A stretch of 64,000 nucleotides of DNA from Microbacterium testaceum StLB037 (GTDB lineage Bacteria; Actinomycetota; Actinomycetes; Actinomycetales; Microbacteriaceae): contig NC_015125.1 of assembly GCF_000202635.1 (NCBI RefSeq), forward strand, positions 3,472,001 through 3,536,000, written 5' to 3'. Below the pieces are notes generated by a model. That model was not told where the DNA came from and made no database searches. It saw only the letters and a program-made list of their open reading frames with translations. A program made the position numbers and the translations under genes. Shown piece after piece: positions 44,567 to 53,023 of this stretch. Position 1 is the first letter of the stretch, and each line of letters starts with the position of its first letter.

Positions 44567-44833
44567 TCAGGCGGTCGGGCGCATCAGGGACGCCGTGCGG
44601 TACCAGTCGCGTTCGCGCCGGCTCCGCTCGGCCGACTGCACGTGCGCCCGATGGGCGCTGGCCGTGCGCAGCTCGATGACGTGCACGCGCGCCGCGTGTC
44701 GCGTCAGCAACCACAGGCCGAGGCGAAGGGTGAGACGGTCGACGAAGCCGACCGGACGGTCGGTGATCAGGGGAAGGGAAACGGTGGGCGTGGCCGCGGT
44801 GTGCTGCGGCGCGCGCGTGGGCAGGGTGCTCAT
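44567..44833 (-). CDS. Small basic hypothetical protein (88 aa)
   Basis: No family recognised. From ATG 44833 (GGAG seven bases upstream) the product is basic, with one moderately hydrophobic amphipathic stretch (VDRLTLRLGLWLLTRHAARV) near residues 27-46 followed by an Arg-rich helix containing SAERSRRERDWYR. It may be membrane-associated. It resembles the short arginine-rich proteins common in this family. It lies between the 37-residue peptide ORF and the GNAT gene on the same strand and may share their transcript. Confidence 0.55.
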   Translation of the reverse strand: MSTLPTRAPQHTAATPTVSLPLITDRPVGFVDRLTLRLGLWLLTRHAARVHVIELRTASAHRAHVQSAERSRRERDWYRTASLMRPTA

Positions 44834-44971
44834 GCGGAGGCTCCGATGAAGGGAAGAGCGGGAGAGGAAGCGGCGAGCGGTGCTCGCGGAGGGATCGAAC
44901 GATCCTGAGTGCACGGCATCCGGAAGATGCGGCACGCGAAGCGGAGACGACGAGCGTCTCGACGCGACGGG

Positions 44972-45085
44972 TCAGCCCTGGAAGACGGGCGTTCCGACGA
45001 CGGTGGTCACTCCGGCAAAGGATGCGGACAGCACGGGGGCGGCGGTGAAGCCGGTGGCGTCGAAGCCAGTGGTGTTGCGAATCAT
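44972..45085 (-). CDS. 37-residue peptide with strong expression signals
   Basis: ATG 45085 is preceded by AAAGGAGG, a complete anti-16S match at seven bases, and by a promoter with a perfect TTGACA. The peptide starts MIRNTTGFDATGF and ends VVGTPVFQG. It has no cysteine, lysine or tryptophan, is rich in Thr, Val, Ala and Gly, and has a mildly hydrophobic middle. It is not recognised. It could be a secreted or modified peptide precursor, a regulatory leader for the downstream small basic protein and GNAT genes, or a membrane-active peptide. Confidence 0.6.
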   Translation of the reverse strand: MIRNTTGFDATGFTAAPVLSASFAGVTTVVGTPVFQG

Positions 45086-45121
45086 GGGAGGACCTCCTTT
45101 CGTCGTCGGTTGCGAGCCCCG

Positions 45122-45151
45122 ACGCTAGCGAAGGCTGTCAGCGAATGTCAA
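45122..45151 (-). promoter_or_regulatory. Strong promoter for the 37-residue peptide
   Basis: On the minus strand TTGACA (45151-45146) is followed after 18 bases by TAGCGT (45127-45122). The predicted transcription start near 45115 leaves about 30 bases before the ATG at 45085, containing the AAAGGAGG ribosome site. This is the only exact -35 consensus with a matched -10 that I noticed in the window. Confidence 0.65.
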
Positions 45152-45275
45152 GCTCACGTCCAGATTCGCCAGGCGCCCGGGCGCGTCTTGGCGGCGCAGA
45201 CGGCTCGGTGCCGCGGAATCCCGCGGTTGCTCAGGTAGCGTGAAGCGTGGACGATCAGGCGGGAGGCGGGGCGAC

Positions 45276-48200
45276 GTGCACTTGAAAAGCGTGACGCTCA
45301 AGGGCTTCAAGTCGTTCGCGCAGTCCACGACGTTCGCGCTCGAGCCCGGGGTGACCTGCATCGTCGGCCCGAACGGCTCGGGCAAGTCCAACGTCGTCGA
45401 CGCGCTCGCCTGGGTGATGGGGGAGCAGGGAGCCAAGACCCTCCGCGGCGGCAAGATGGAGGACGTCATCTTCGCCGGCACCTCGACGCGCGGTCCGCTC
45501 GGGCGCGCGGAGGTGCAGCTGACGATCGACAACTCCGACGGCGCGCTCCCGATCGACTACAGCGAGGTGACGATCAGCCGGACGCTGTTCCGCACCGGCG
45601 CGAGCGAGTACGCGATCAACGGGCAGACGAGCCGGTTGCTCGACGTCCAGGAGCTGTTGAGCGACTCGGGTCTCGGACGCGAGATGCACGTGATCATCGG
45701 GCAGGGGCGCCTGGACACGGTGCTGCAGGCGACCGCGGAGGACCGCCGGGGCTTCATCGAGGAAGCCGCGGGGATCCTGAAGCACCGCCGCCGCAAAGAG
45801 AAGACCGTCCGCAAGCTCGAGGCGATGGAGACCAATCTCACTCGGCTCAGCGACTTGGCCGGAGAGCTTCGCCGCCAGCTGAAGCCGCTCGGAAAGCAGG
45901 CCGAGATCGCACGGGAAGCCGCCACGATCGCGGCGGTCGTCCGCGATGCCAAGGCCCGACTCTTCGCCGACGAACTCGTGCGACTGCGCGGGCAGCTCGC
46001 CGACGCCGCGCGGGCCGAGAACGAGCGCCACACCGAGCGGCTCGTGCTGCAGGAGCAGGCGGAGGGTCTCCGTCACCGCGTCGAGCGACTCGAAGAGGAA
46101 CAGCGCTCCGAGGCGGTGGACAAGGCCCGTCGCGTCGCGTTCTCGCTCGAGCAGGTGCAGGAGCGCCTGCGCGGCCTGTATACGCTCGCGGGTCAGCGAC
46201 TCGCGCTGCTGTCCGACGACGACCGGGACACGGGCGCCTTCTCGCCGACGGTGACGCAGTCGATGATCGACGATGTCCGCGGCGAGATCGACGACATCGC
46301 CGCGGGTCTCGGTGACGCACAGGATGCCGCGGCCGATGCCGCGCGGGTGGTGGGGCGTGCACGCGCCGACCTCGACGCCCTCGACATCGACATCGCGGCG
46401 CAGAGCGCGCTGGTCTCCGAGCACGACATGAAGCTCACCGCCCTGCGCGGTGCGGCCTCGTCGGCGGCCTCGACCCGGGATGCCGTGCGCGCGGGCGTGG
46501 AGCGCCAGCAGCGCGCTCTGGACGCGGCGTTGGTCCGGCGAGCCGAGGCCGAGGAGGCCCTCGCCGACCTGGATCCGACGGTGGCTCCCGAGGCGTCGTC
46601 GGCCGAGCACGCGGCCGCCTATGAGCGCGCACAACGCGAGGCCAACGACGCCGAGACCTCGGTGGCCCAGCTGCGCGAACGCCTGCACGCCGCGGAGCGC
46701 GAGCGGGACGCCCTCTCCGCGCAGACGACGGCCCTCGGACGCGCGCTCGACGTGCGCAACGCCGCGGCAGATCTGGTCGCCTCGGGGCAACCCGGCGTCC
46801 GAGGACTGGTGGGAGACGGCGTCAAGGTGACCGCGGGCTACGAAGCCGCGATCGCCGCAGCGCTCGGATCGCTCGCCGAGGGTGTGCTCGTCGACGATGC
46901 CGCCGCCGCCTTCGCCACGGCCCGTGCCGCAGCCGAGGACGACCTCGGCATGGTCGAGATCGCTGTCGCCGACGCATCGGTGGACAGCTCACCGGCGCCC
47001 GTCGTCGCGGGCGGCGTGCGAGCCGTCGACGTCGTGACCGCCCCGCCGGGCATCCTCGGCATCCTGGCTCGGTTCGTGATCGTCGACGACCTGGATGCCG
47101 CCCAGTCGGGGCTGAACGACCTCGACGAGCGCACAATTCTCGTGACGCGCGCCGGCGAGGTCCTGACGGCGCACACGCTGCGCGCGGGGTCGGGCGCCGG
47201 GCGTTCGCGGCTCGAACTGGCGGCGGAGCGGGATGCCGCCGCGGAGCGGCTCGCGGAGATCGTCGTGGTCGCCGACTCGCTCCGCGAAGCCCTCGGTGAC
47301 GCGCAGCGAGGGCTCGTCGACGCCCGACAGCGCACGAAAGACACCCTCGCCACACTGCGCGCACATGATGCGGCGCTGGCGGCTCAGGCCGAGAAGGTCA
47401 ACCGCATCACGGTGCGGCACGAGGCTGCCGTCGCCGAGTGCGAACGGCTGGAAGCAGGACTGGCGCAGGCCTCCGCGGCTGTCGCCGAGGCCGAAGAGGC
47501 GGCGGTCGTTGCCGAGGCGGCGCTTGCTCGTGCCCTCGAGGCTCCTCGTCCGATCCTCGATGCCTCGGCGCGAGACGGCATGGTCCTCGAACTCGAGTCG
47601 GCGCGTGAGGCCGAGATGCGCGCGCGCCTCGACATCGAGACGCTCAAGGAGCGGGTGCGCGCCGGCGAGGCTCGCATCGTGCAGCTCGAGAACCAGCGTG
47701 AACGGGAGCGGGCCGCCGCCGAGGAAGCCGCACGGCGAGCCGTGATCCGGCGCGCGCAGCGCGAGATCGCTGCCGAGGTCGCGGCCCAGCTCCCCGCGCT
47801 CCTCGACTCGGTCGATCGCTCAGTGAGCCAGGCGCGCGTGGAGCTCGCGGCGGCGGAGGCCACCCGCACCGCGGTGTCGGCGGACCTCACGCGGGCCAGA
47901 GGCGAAGAGGCCGAGGTCCGCGAACGCCTCGCCCGCCTCACCGAGAGCGTTCACGGGCTCGAGCTCCAGATGCACGAGAAGCGCCTGCACGTCACGAGTC
48001 TGTTGGAGCGCGTGCAGTCCGAGCTGGCGCTCGACGAGGACATTCTCGTTTCGGAATATGGCCCGGATCAGCCCGTTCCGACGGAGGTCGAGGGGGAGAC
48101 GCTCGCGTTCGATCGAGCGGGGCAGAAGCGCCGCCTGCAGGACGCGGAGCGCAAGCTCGGTCAGCTGGGCCGGGTGAACCCACTCGCTCTCGAGGAGTTC

Positions 48201-48797
48201 GCCGCGCTCGAGCAGCGCCACGCCTTCCTCACCGAGCAGCTCGCCGACCTGCAGCAGACGCGAGCGGACCTTCAGACGATCATCGCCGAGCTCGACGAGC
48301 GCATGCAGACGATCTTCGTCGCGGCCTTCGAGGACACGCGCGCCGCGTTCACCGAGATCTTCCCGATCCTGTTCCCGGGCGGGTCGGGGAGCATCTCGCT
48401 CACCGATCCGGAACACCCGTTGACGACGGGCATCGAGGTCTCCGTCCGCCCCGTGGGCAAGAAGATCGAGCGTCTCTCGCTGCTCTCCGGCGGGGAACGG
48501 TCCCTCGCCGCTGTCGCGTTCCTGACCTCGATCTTCACGGCCCGTCCGAGCCCGTTCTACATCCTCGACGAGGTCGAGGCGGCCCTCGACGACGCGAACC
48601 TGGGCCGTCTCCTCGGGGTCTTCGAGAAGCTGCGCTCGAGCAGCCAGCTGATCGTCATCACCCACCAGAAGCGGACGATGGAGATCGCGGACGCGCTCTA
48701 CGGCGTCTCGATGCGGCAGGACGGGGTGTCCGCCGTCGTGGGCCAGCGCGTCGGCGATCGGGCGTCGGCCGCGCGCGAGGTCGCCCCCGTAAGCTGA
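45276..48797 (+). CDS. smc: Chromosome segregation protein SMC
   Basis: 1173 residues. The N-terminal ATPase half carries Walker A VGPNGSGKSNVVDALAW near residue 35. Coiled coil runs about 170-500 with a hinge about 505-660 (GVRGLVGDGVKV, ALGSLAEGVLVDDA), then returning coiled coil about 665-1010. The C-terminal half has signature LSGGERSLAAVAF and Walker B FYILDEVEAALDD. With ScpAB it condenses and segregates the chromosome. GTG 45276 with GGGAGG upstream begins the family N-terminus HLKSVTLKGFKSFA. TAGCGT at 45235 is a likely -10. Confidence 0.97.
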   Translation: MHLKSVTLKGFKSFAQSTTFALEPGVTCIVGPNGSGKSNVVDALAWVMGEQGAKTLRGGKMEDVIFAGTSTRGPLGRAEVQLTIDNSDGALPIDYSEVTISRTLFRTGASEYAINGQTSRLLDVQELLSDSGLGREMHVIIGQGRLDTVLQATAEDRRGFIEEAAGILKHRRRKEKTVRKLEAMETNLTRLSDLAGELRRQLKPLGKQAEIAREAATIAAVVRDAKARLFADELVRLRGQLADAARAENERHTERLVLQEQAEGLRHRVERLEEEQRSEAVDKARRVAFSLEQVQERLRGLYTLAGQRLALLSDDDRDTGAFSPTVTQSMIDDVRGEIDDIAAGLGDAQDAAADAARVVGRARADLDALDIDIAAQSALVSEHDMKLTALRGAASSAASTRDAVRAGVERQQRALDAALVRRAEAEEALADLDPTVAPEASSAEHAAAYERAQREANDAETSVAQLRERLHAAERERDALSAQTTALGRALDVRNAAADLVASGQPGVRGLVGDGVKVTAGYEAAIAAALGSLAEGVLVDDAAAAFATARAAAEDDLGMVEIAVADASVDSSPAPVVAGGVRAVDVVTAPPGILGILARFVIVDDLDAAQSGLNDLDERTILVTRAGEVLTAHTLRAGSGAGRSRLELAAERDAAAERLAEIVVVADSLREALGDAQRGLVDARQRTKDTLATLRAHDAALAAQAEKVNRITVRHEAAVAECERLEAGLAQASAAVAEAEEAAVVAEAALARALEAPRPILDASARDGMVLELESAREAEMRARLDIETLKERVRAGEARIVQLENQRERERAAAEEAARRAVIRRAQREIAAEVAAQLPALLDSVDRSVSQARVELAAAEATRTAVSADLTRARGEEAEVRERLARLTESVHGLELQMHEKRLHVTSLLERVQSELALDEDILVSEYGPDQPVPTEVEGETLAFDRAGQKRRLQDAERKLGQLGRVNPLALEEFAALEQRHAFLTEQLADLQQTRADLQTIIAELDERMQTIFVAAFEDTRAAFTEIFPILFPGGSGSISLTDPEHPLTTGIEVSVRPVGKKIERLSLLSGGERSLAAVAFLTSIFTARPSPFYILDEVEAALDDANLGRLLGVFEKLRSSSQLIVITHQKRTMEIADALYGVSMRQDGVSAVVGQRVGDRASAAREVAPVS

Positions 48798-48801
48798 GGG
48801 A

Positions 48802-49674
48802 ATGGCTGAGAACTCCTGGTCGCTCGGCCGCGCGTTGCGCGGGCTGTTCGTCAAACCCACGATCGACGAGACCACGTGGGACGACCTCGAGACGGCTCTG
48901 CTGACGGCCGACTTCGGTCCCGACGTGACCGAACGGCTCGTCGACGAGCTGCGCGAGAAGGTGGAGCGCTTCCGCACGACCGATCCGCGCGACCTGCAGC
49001 GCATGCTGAAGGAGACGCTCGAGGAGCACTTCGCAAAGTTCGACACGACGCTGCGCCTCACCGAAAGGCCGGCGGTGGTCCTCGTCGTCGGCGTCAACGG
49101 CGTCGGCAAGACGACGACGATCGGCAAGTTCGCCAAGTTCCTCCAGCGCTACGGACGCACCGTCGTCGTCGGGGCCGCGGACACCTTCCGCGCCGCCGCG
49201 GTGGACCAGCTCGCCACGTGGGCGGAGCGCGGGGGAGCCACGATCGTCCGTCCTCAGCACGAGGGCCAGGATCCGGCATCCGTCGCTTTCCAGACCGTCG
49301 CGCACGCGAAGGAGACGGGGACCGAGATCGTCCTGGTCGACACCGCCGGGCGCCTCCACACCAAGGGCGGGCTCATGGACGAGCTCGGCAAGATCAAGCG
49401 CGTGATCGAGAAGCAGGCGCCGATCGCCGAGGTGCTGCTGGTCCTCGATGCCACGACGGGCCAGAACGGGCTGATGCAGGCGCAGGCCTTCCTCGACAGC
49501 GCCGGGGTGACGGGACTCGTGCTGACCAAGCTCGACGGCTCCGCGAAGGGCGGCTTCGTGCTCGCCGTGCAGGAGCGCACGGGCATTCCCGTCAAGCTCC
49601 TCGGTCAGGGCGAGGGCATCAACGACCTCACGGGTTTCACCCCGCACGTCTTCGCCTCCTCGCTCGTCGACTGA
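48802..49674 (+). CDS. ftsY: Signal recognition particle receptor FtsY
   Basis: 290 residues: an N domain (about 1-80) and a GTPase G domain with GVNGVGKTTTIGKFA (G1), DTFRAAAVDQL, VDTAGRLHTKGGLM (G3) and TKLDGSAKGG (G4). The acidic A domain of E. coli FtsY is absent, a normal short form. It docks the ribosome-SRP complex (Ffh is encoded at 53024) at the membrane. The ATG lies six bases after TAAGCT and four after the smc stop. Confidence 0.96.
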   Translation: MAENSWSLGRALRGLFVKPTIDETTWDDLETALLTADFGPDVTERLVDELREKVERFRTTDPRDLQRMLKETLEEHFAKFDTTLRLTERPAVVLVVGVNGVGKTTTIGKFAKFLQRYGRTVVVGAADTFRAAAVDQLATWAERGGATIVRPQHEGQDPASVAFQTVAHAKETGTEIVLVDTAGRLHTKGGLMDELGKIKRVIEKQAPIAEVLLVLDATTGQNGLMQAQAFLDSAGVTGLVLTKLDGSAKGGFVLAVQERTGIPVKLLGQGEGINDLTGFTPHVFASSLVD

Positions 49675-49745
49675 CGAACGGATCGCGTCGCCCGCACCGG
49701 GCGGGTCGCCTTCCCGAAGCGGGTGGGGACTGGTTTCATGGGGGT

Positions 49746-50246
49746 ATGGCGATCGAGCACGATTTCTTCGGACTCCTCGAGTCCGGACCCGACGGGTCGA
49801 TCTTCTGGTCCGAGAACGTCGAGTTCGGCGACCAGAGCGTGACCGTCGACCTGACGGCCCCCGATCAGGACGACGTGTCCGTGGAGGCGCTCGACGTGGC
49901 GGCGGCCATGATCTCCGCCCTCGAGGCGATCGACCTCGCCGCGCGGAACGCCATGGTCGGTGAACTCGACTCGCGCACGAGCGAGGTCACGGAATACATC
50001 CTCCAGCAGCAGGCGACTCTCGGAGAGGAGATCGACGACCTCCTCATCGATCCCTCCGGCGACACCCACATCGACGTCATCAAGTCGATGCAGCTGATGA
50101 GTGTGACGATCCTCGCGGACGAGCACGGCGGGTCCGACCCCTTCGCGGTGCTCGAGTACGCCCTCGATCCGGATGCCACCGACGACGTGCTCCTCGTCAA
50201 TCTCGCCTCGGACGGCACGGTGCAGTCGGTCACCAGCGCCGACTGA
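49746..50246 (+). CDS. Acidic hypothetical protein (possibly DUF2004)
   Basis: 166 residues, strongly acidic and apparently soluble, no signal peptide. The order is a short beta-rich N-terminus (DFFGLLESGPDGSIFWSENV), a long helical region (AAAMISALEAIDLAARNAMV, SEVTEYILQQQATL), then a beta-rich end (SVTILADEHG). This resembles DUF2004-type proteins from memory, which I hold loosely. It stops four bases before the GTG start of the next gene, so they are likely co-transcribed. Confidence 0.65.
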   Translation: MAIEHDFFGLLESGPDGSIFWSENVEFGDQSVTVDLTAPDQDDVSVEALDVAAAMISALEAIDLAARNAMVGELDSRTSEVTEYILQQQATLGEEIDDLLIDPSGDTHIDVIKSMQLMSVTILADEHGGSDPFAVLEYALDPDATDDVLLVNLASDGTVQSVTSAD

Positions 50247-50250
50247 ACCC

Positions 50251-50679
50251 GTGCAGACGTTCCTGCCCTACCCGTCGTTCGCGGAATCCGCCGCGGTCCT
50301 CGACACGAAGCGGCTCGGAAAGCAGCGCGTCGAGACCTTCCAGCTGCTGCGTGCCCTCACGGTCCCGGGACACGGCTGGCGCAACCATCCCGCAGCGAAG
50401 ATGTGGGTCGGCTTCCTCCCGGCGCTCGTGTCTTACGGCCTCGCGATGACCGACGAGTGGATCGTTCAGGGCCGCAACGACACCGTGCGCGAGAAGATCC
50501 GCGTCTTCGCACCCGAGGTCGACGGTCTCTCGCAAGCCGACCTGGTCGTCCCTGCCTGGCTCGGCGACGAGGCATTCCACCTCTCGCATCGCTCCAACCT
50601 CATCCGCAAGGATGCCGACTTCTACGTGCCGCGCTTCGGCCCGGTGCCCGCCGACCTGCCTTACGTCTGGCCGGTCTGA
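50251..50679 (+). CDS. MSMEG_6728-type protein, related to pyrimidine-dimer glycosylase/endonuclease V
   Basis: 142 residues from GTG 50251. Conserved features are FAESAAVLDTKRLGKQRVETFQLL near residue 10, GWRNHPAAKMWVGF near 46 and HLSHRSNLIRKDADFY near 112. These match a family annotated as T4 DenV-related or MSMEG_6728-like, although the N-terminal threonine nucleophile of DenV is replaced here (VQTF). A DNA-repair role is possible but unproven. Confidence 0.72.
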   Translation: MQTFLPYPSFAESAAVLDTKRLGKQRVETFQLLRALTVPGHGWRNHPAAKMWVGFLPALVSYGLAMTDEWIVQGRNDTVREKIRVFAPEVDGLSQADLVVPAWLGDEAFHLSHRSNLIRKDADFYVPRFGPVPADLPYVWPV

Positions 50680-50686
50680 GCGAGCA

Positions 50687-51721
50687 TCAGACGGCCTGGG
50701 CGAAGCCCGCCTCGGCGGCCGCGATGTCCTTCGCCAGATGCGTGAGGTGCGGCGGGATCTCGCGGCCCTTCGAGACCATCGACTGCGCCCACAGGCGACC
50801 GGCGCGGTAGGACGAGCGGACGAGGGGACCCGCCAGAACACCGAGGAAGCCGATGCGCTCCGCTTCCTCCTTGAACGCGACGAACTCGGCGGGCTTGACC
50901 CACCGCTGCACCGGCAGGTGGCGCGGGGTCGGTCGCAGGTACTGGGTGATGGTGATGATGTCTGTCCCCGCCTCGCGCAGGTCGCGCAGGGCCTGCACGA
51001 CCTCCTCCGGCTCTTCGCCCATTCCCAGGATGAGGTTGGACTTCGTGATGAGCCCGGCGTCGCGTGCCGCGGTCAGCACGCCGAGGGAGCGCTCGTAGCG
51101 GAAAGCGGGGCGGATCCGCTTGAAGATGCGCGGAACCGTCTCGACGTTGTGGGCGAAGACCTCGGGGCGGGAGGAGAAGACCTCCTCGAGCAGAACGGGG
51201 TTCCCGGAGAAGTCGGTGGCGAGGATCTCCACGCCCGTCCCCGGGTTCTCGGCGTGGATCCGACGGACGGTCTCGGCGTGCAGCCACGCCCCTTCGTCCG
51301 GGAGGTCATCGCGGGCGACGCCCGTGACCGTCGCGTAACGCAGTTGCATCCGGGTCACGCTCTCGGCGACCCGCCGGGGCTCGTCGGTGTCGTAGTCGGC
51401 GGGCTTGCCGGTGTCGATCTGGCAGAAGTCGCACCGTCGCGTGCACTGTGAGCCACCGATGAGGAAGGTCGCCTCGCGGTCCTCCCAGCACTCGAAGATG
51501 TTCGGGCAGCCGGCTTCCTGGCACACCGTGTGGAGGTCCTCGCTCTTCACGAGGTTCTGCAGCGCCGTGTACTCCGGCCCCATCCTGGCCTTCGTCTTGA
51601 TCCACTCGGGCTTGCGCTCGATCGGCGTCTCCGCGTTGCGGACCTCGAGGCGCAGGAGCTTCCGCCCGTTCGGAGCAGTGGATGCCGGCACCCCGGCCGT
51701 TCCGGTGCCACAGGTGCTCAT
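50687..51721 (-). CDS. lipA: Lipoyl synthase
   Basis: 344-residue radical SAM enzyme inserting two sulfurs into octanoyl-carrier domains. The auxiliary cluster motif is [12 protein letters not shown] near residue 67 and the radical-SAM motif CTRRCDFC near residue 94. [14 protein letters not shown] and [17 protein letters not shown] are LipA-specific. Start ATG 51721 overlaps the lipB stop by four bases, so lipoate assembly genes are coupled in order lipB-lipA. Confidence 0.97.
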   Translation of the reverse strand: MSTCGTGTAGVPASTAPNGRKLLRLEVRNAETPIERKPEWIKTKARMGPEYTALQNLVKSEDLHTVCQEAGCPNIFECWEDREATFLIGGSQCTRRCDFCQIDTGKPADYDTDEPRRVAESVTRMQLRYATVTGVARDDLPDEGAWLHAETVRRIHAENPGTGVEILATDFSGNPVLLEEVFSSRPEVFAHNVETVPRIFKRIRPAFRYERSLGVLTAARDAGLITKSNLILGMGEEPEEVVQALRDLREAGTDIITITQYLRPTPRHLPVQRWVKPAEFVAFKEEAERIGFLGVLAGPLVRSSYRAGRLWAQSMVSKGREIPPHLTHLAKDIAAAEAGFAQAV

Positions 51722-52356
51722 GCGGCCACCCCCGCGTACTCGGCGCGGAAGACGTCGACGATGCGCGGCACGAGATCGCCGGGGGAGACGTCGGCGCCGA
51801 TCACCTCGCTCACGGTGGTCACGCCGGCATCCGTGATCCCACAGGGGACGATGTGCCGGAAGCCCGCGAGGGTGTTGTCGCAGTTGACGGCGAAGCCGTG
51901 CATGGTCACTCCTTTTTCGACGCGGACGCCGATCGCCGCGACCTTGTCGAGGCCGAGGGGGCGTTGGACCCACACGCCGCTGCGTCCGTCGACGCGGATG
52001 CCGTCGACGCCGAGCGGGGCGAGGGCGGCGATGATGAGGGATTCGAGGCGTCGGACGTGCGCGACGACGTCGACCGGTTCGGGCAGACGCACGATCGGGT
52101 AGCCCACGAGCTGACCGGGGCCGTGCCAGGTGATCTTGCCGCCTCGGTCGACGTCGATCACGGGAGTTCCGTCATCGGGACGCTCGTGGTCCTCGGTGCG
52201 CTTGCCCGCCGTGTACACCGCCTCGTGCTCGAGGAGCAGGAGGGTGTCGGGACGCCTGCCCGACACGACGTCGGCGTGGACGCGCCGCTGCTCGGCCCAG
52301 CCGTCGAGGTACGGCACGTAGTCGGGGGCGAACCCCGAGTGATGGATGTCGAGCAT
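51718..52356 (-). CDS. lipB: Octanoyltransferase
   Basis: 212 residues. It transfers octanoate from acyl carrier protein to lipoyl domains, supplying LipA. Conserved: [12 protein letters not shown] near residue 50, [20 protein letters not shown] near 80, and the catalytic-Cys loop [15 protein letters not shown] near 185. ATG 52356 with GGGAG is favoured over GTG 52359. A dyad operator lies 15 bases upstream, shared with the divergent TetR gene. Confidence 0.96.
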   Translation of the reverse strand: MLDIHHSGFAPDYVPYLDGWAEQRRVHADVVSGRRPDTLLLLEHEAVYTAGKRTEDHERPDDGTPVIDVDRGGKITWHGPGQLVGYPIVRLPEPVDVVAHVRRLESLIIAALAPLGVDGIRVDGRSGVWVQRPLGLDKVAAIGVRVEKGVTMHGFAVNCDNTLAGFRHIVPCGITDAGVTTVSEVIGADVSPGDLVPRIVDVFRAEYAGVAA

Positions 52357-52370
52357 CACCGCTCCCGCCT

Positions 52371-52391
52371 TTGTTGGATTGCGTCTAACAA
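52371..52391. promoter_or_regulatory. Dyad operator between lipB and tetR
   Basis: TTGTTGGA (52371-52378) and TCTAACAA (52384-52391) form an 8-bp inverted repeat with one mismatch and a five-base spacer, typical in size for TetR operators. It lies 15 bases from the lipB start and 32 from the tetR start, where both promoters should be. Confidence 0.62.
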
Positions 52392-52422
52392 TACATGCGC
52401 GACCGTCTCCTAGGCTGTGGTG

Positions 52423-52971
52423 ATGACCTCAGCGAGCCGGAGCGGACGACCTCGCGCGTCGTCCCGGGAGGTCCTCGCCGAAGCCGCGTGCGAGCTCTTC
52501 CTCGAGCGCGGGTACGAGGCGACCTCGGTATCGGACATCACCCGCCGTGCCGGCGTCAGCCGCTCGAGTTTCTTCAACTACTTCTCGGCGAAGAGCGACG
52601 TGCTGTGGTCGGGATTCGACGAGCAATCCGCCCGGGGCGTCGGGCTGCTCCGCGACGGCGTCGACCCGCGACAGGCGCTGACGGTGATCGGAGACGGCCT
52701 GGACCCCGACGCCCTCGCCCTCGCCATCACGAATGCGGATGCCATGGGCATCGCCGCCGAACTCGACCGCGACCGCGCGGTGCGCCAGTTCCAGCTGCAG
52801 CGCGAGGTCGCCGCTCGCCTGGTGCGGGACGGCGTCCCGCCGCTCACCGCGCAGGTGCGGGCGGGCGCACTGTCGGCCGCCGTCCTCGCCGCCGTCTGGG
52901 CGTGGGCGGACCGCACGGCCGCGGGACGATCGCTTCCCGAGACGCTGGCGGAAGCCCTCGCGACGGCCTGA
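52423..52971 (+). CDS. TetR-family transcriptional regulator
   Basis: 182 residues. The N-terminal helix-turn-helix (about 10-58) reads [48 protein letters not shown]. The C-terminal ligand domain is short and unassigned. ATG 52423 is favoured because TAGGCT (52411-52416) ends exactly six bases before it, the spacing seen at many genes here. It is divergent from lipB and shares a dyad operator, so autorepression plus control of lipBA is possible. Confidence 0.88.
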   Translation: MTSASRSGRPRASSREVLAEAACELFLERGYEATSVSDITRRAGVSRSSFFNYFSAKSDVLWSGFDEQSARGVGLLRDGVDPRQALTVIGDGLDPDALALAITNADAMGIAAELDRDRAVRQFQLQREVAARLVRDGVPPLTAQVRAGALSAAVLAAVWAWADRTAAGRSLPETLAEALATA

Positions 52972-53023
52972 CGCTTCTGCCCGGGCGGCGGGTGTGCCTC
53001 GTGCCGCGTAAACTCGACTCATC

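Noticed and set aside
45255..46790. Minus-strand 511-codon frame over the start of smc
   Set aside because: Antisense to the SMC Walker A region; no start signals or domain.
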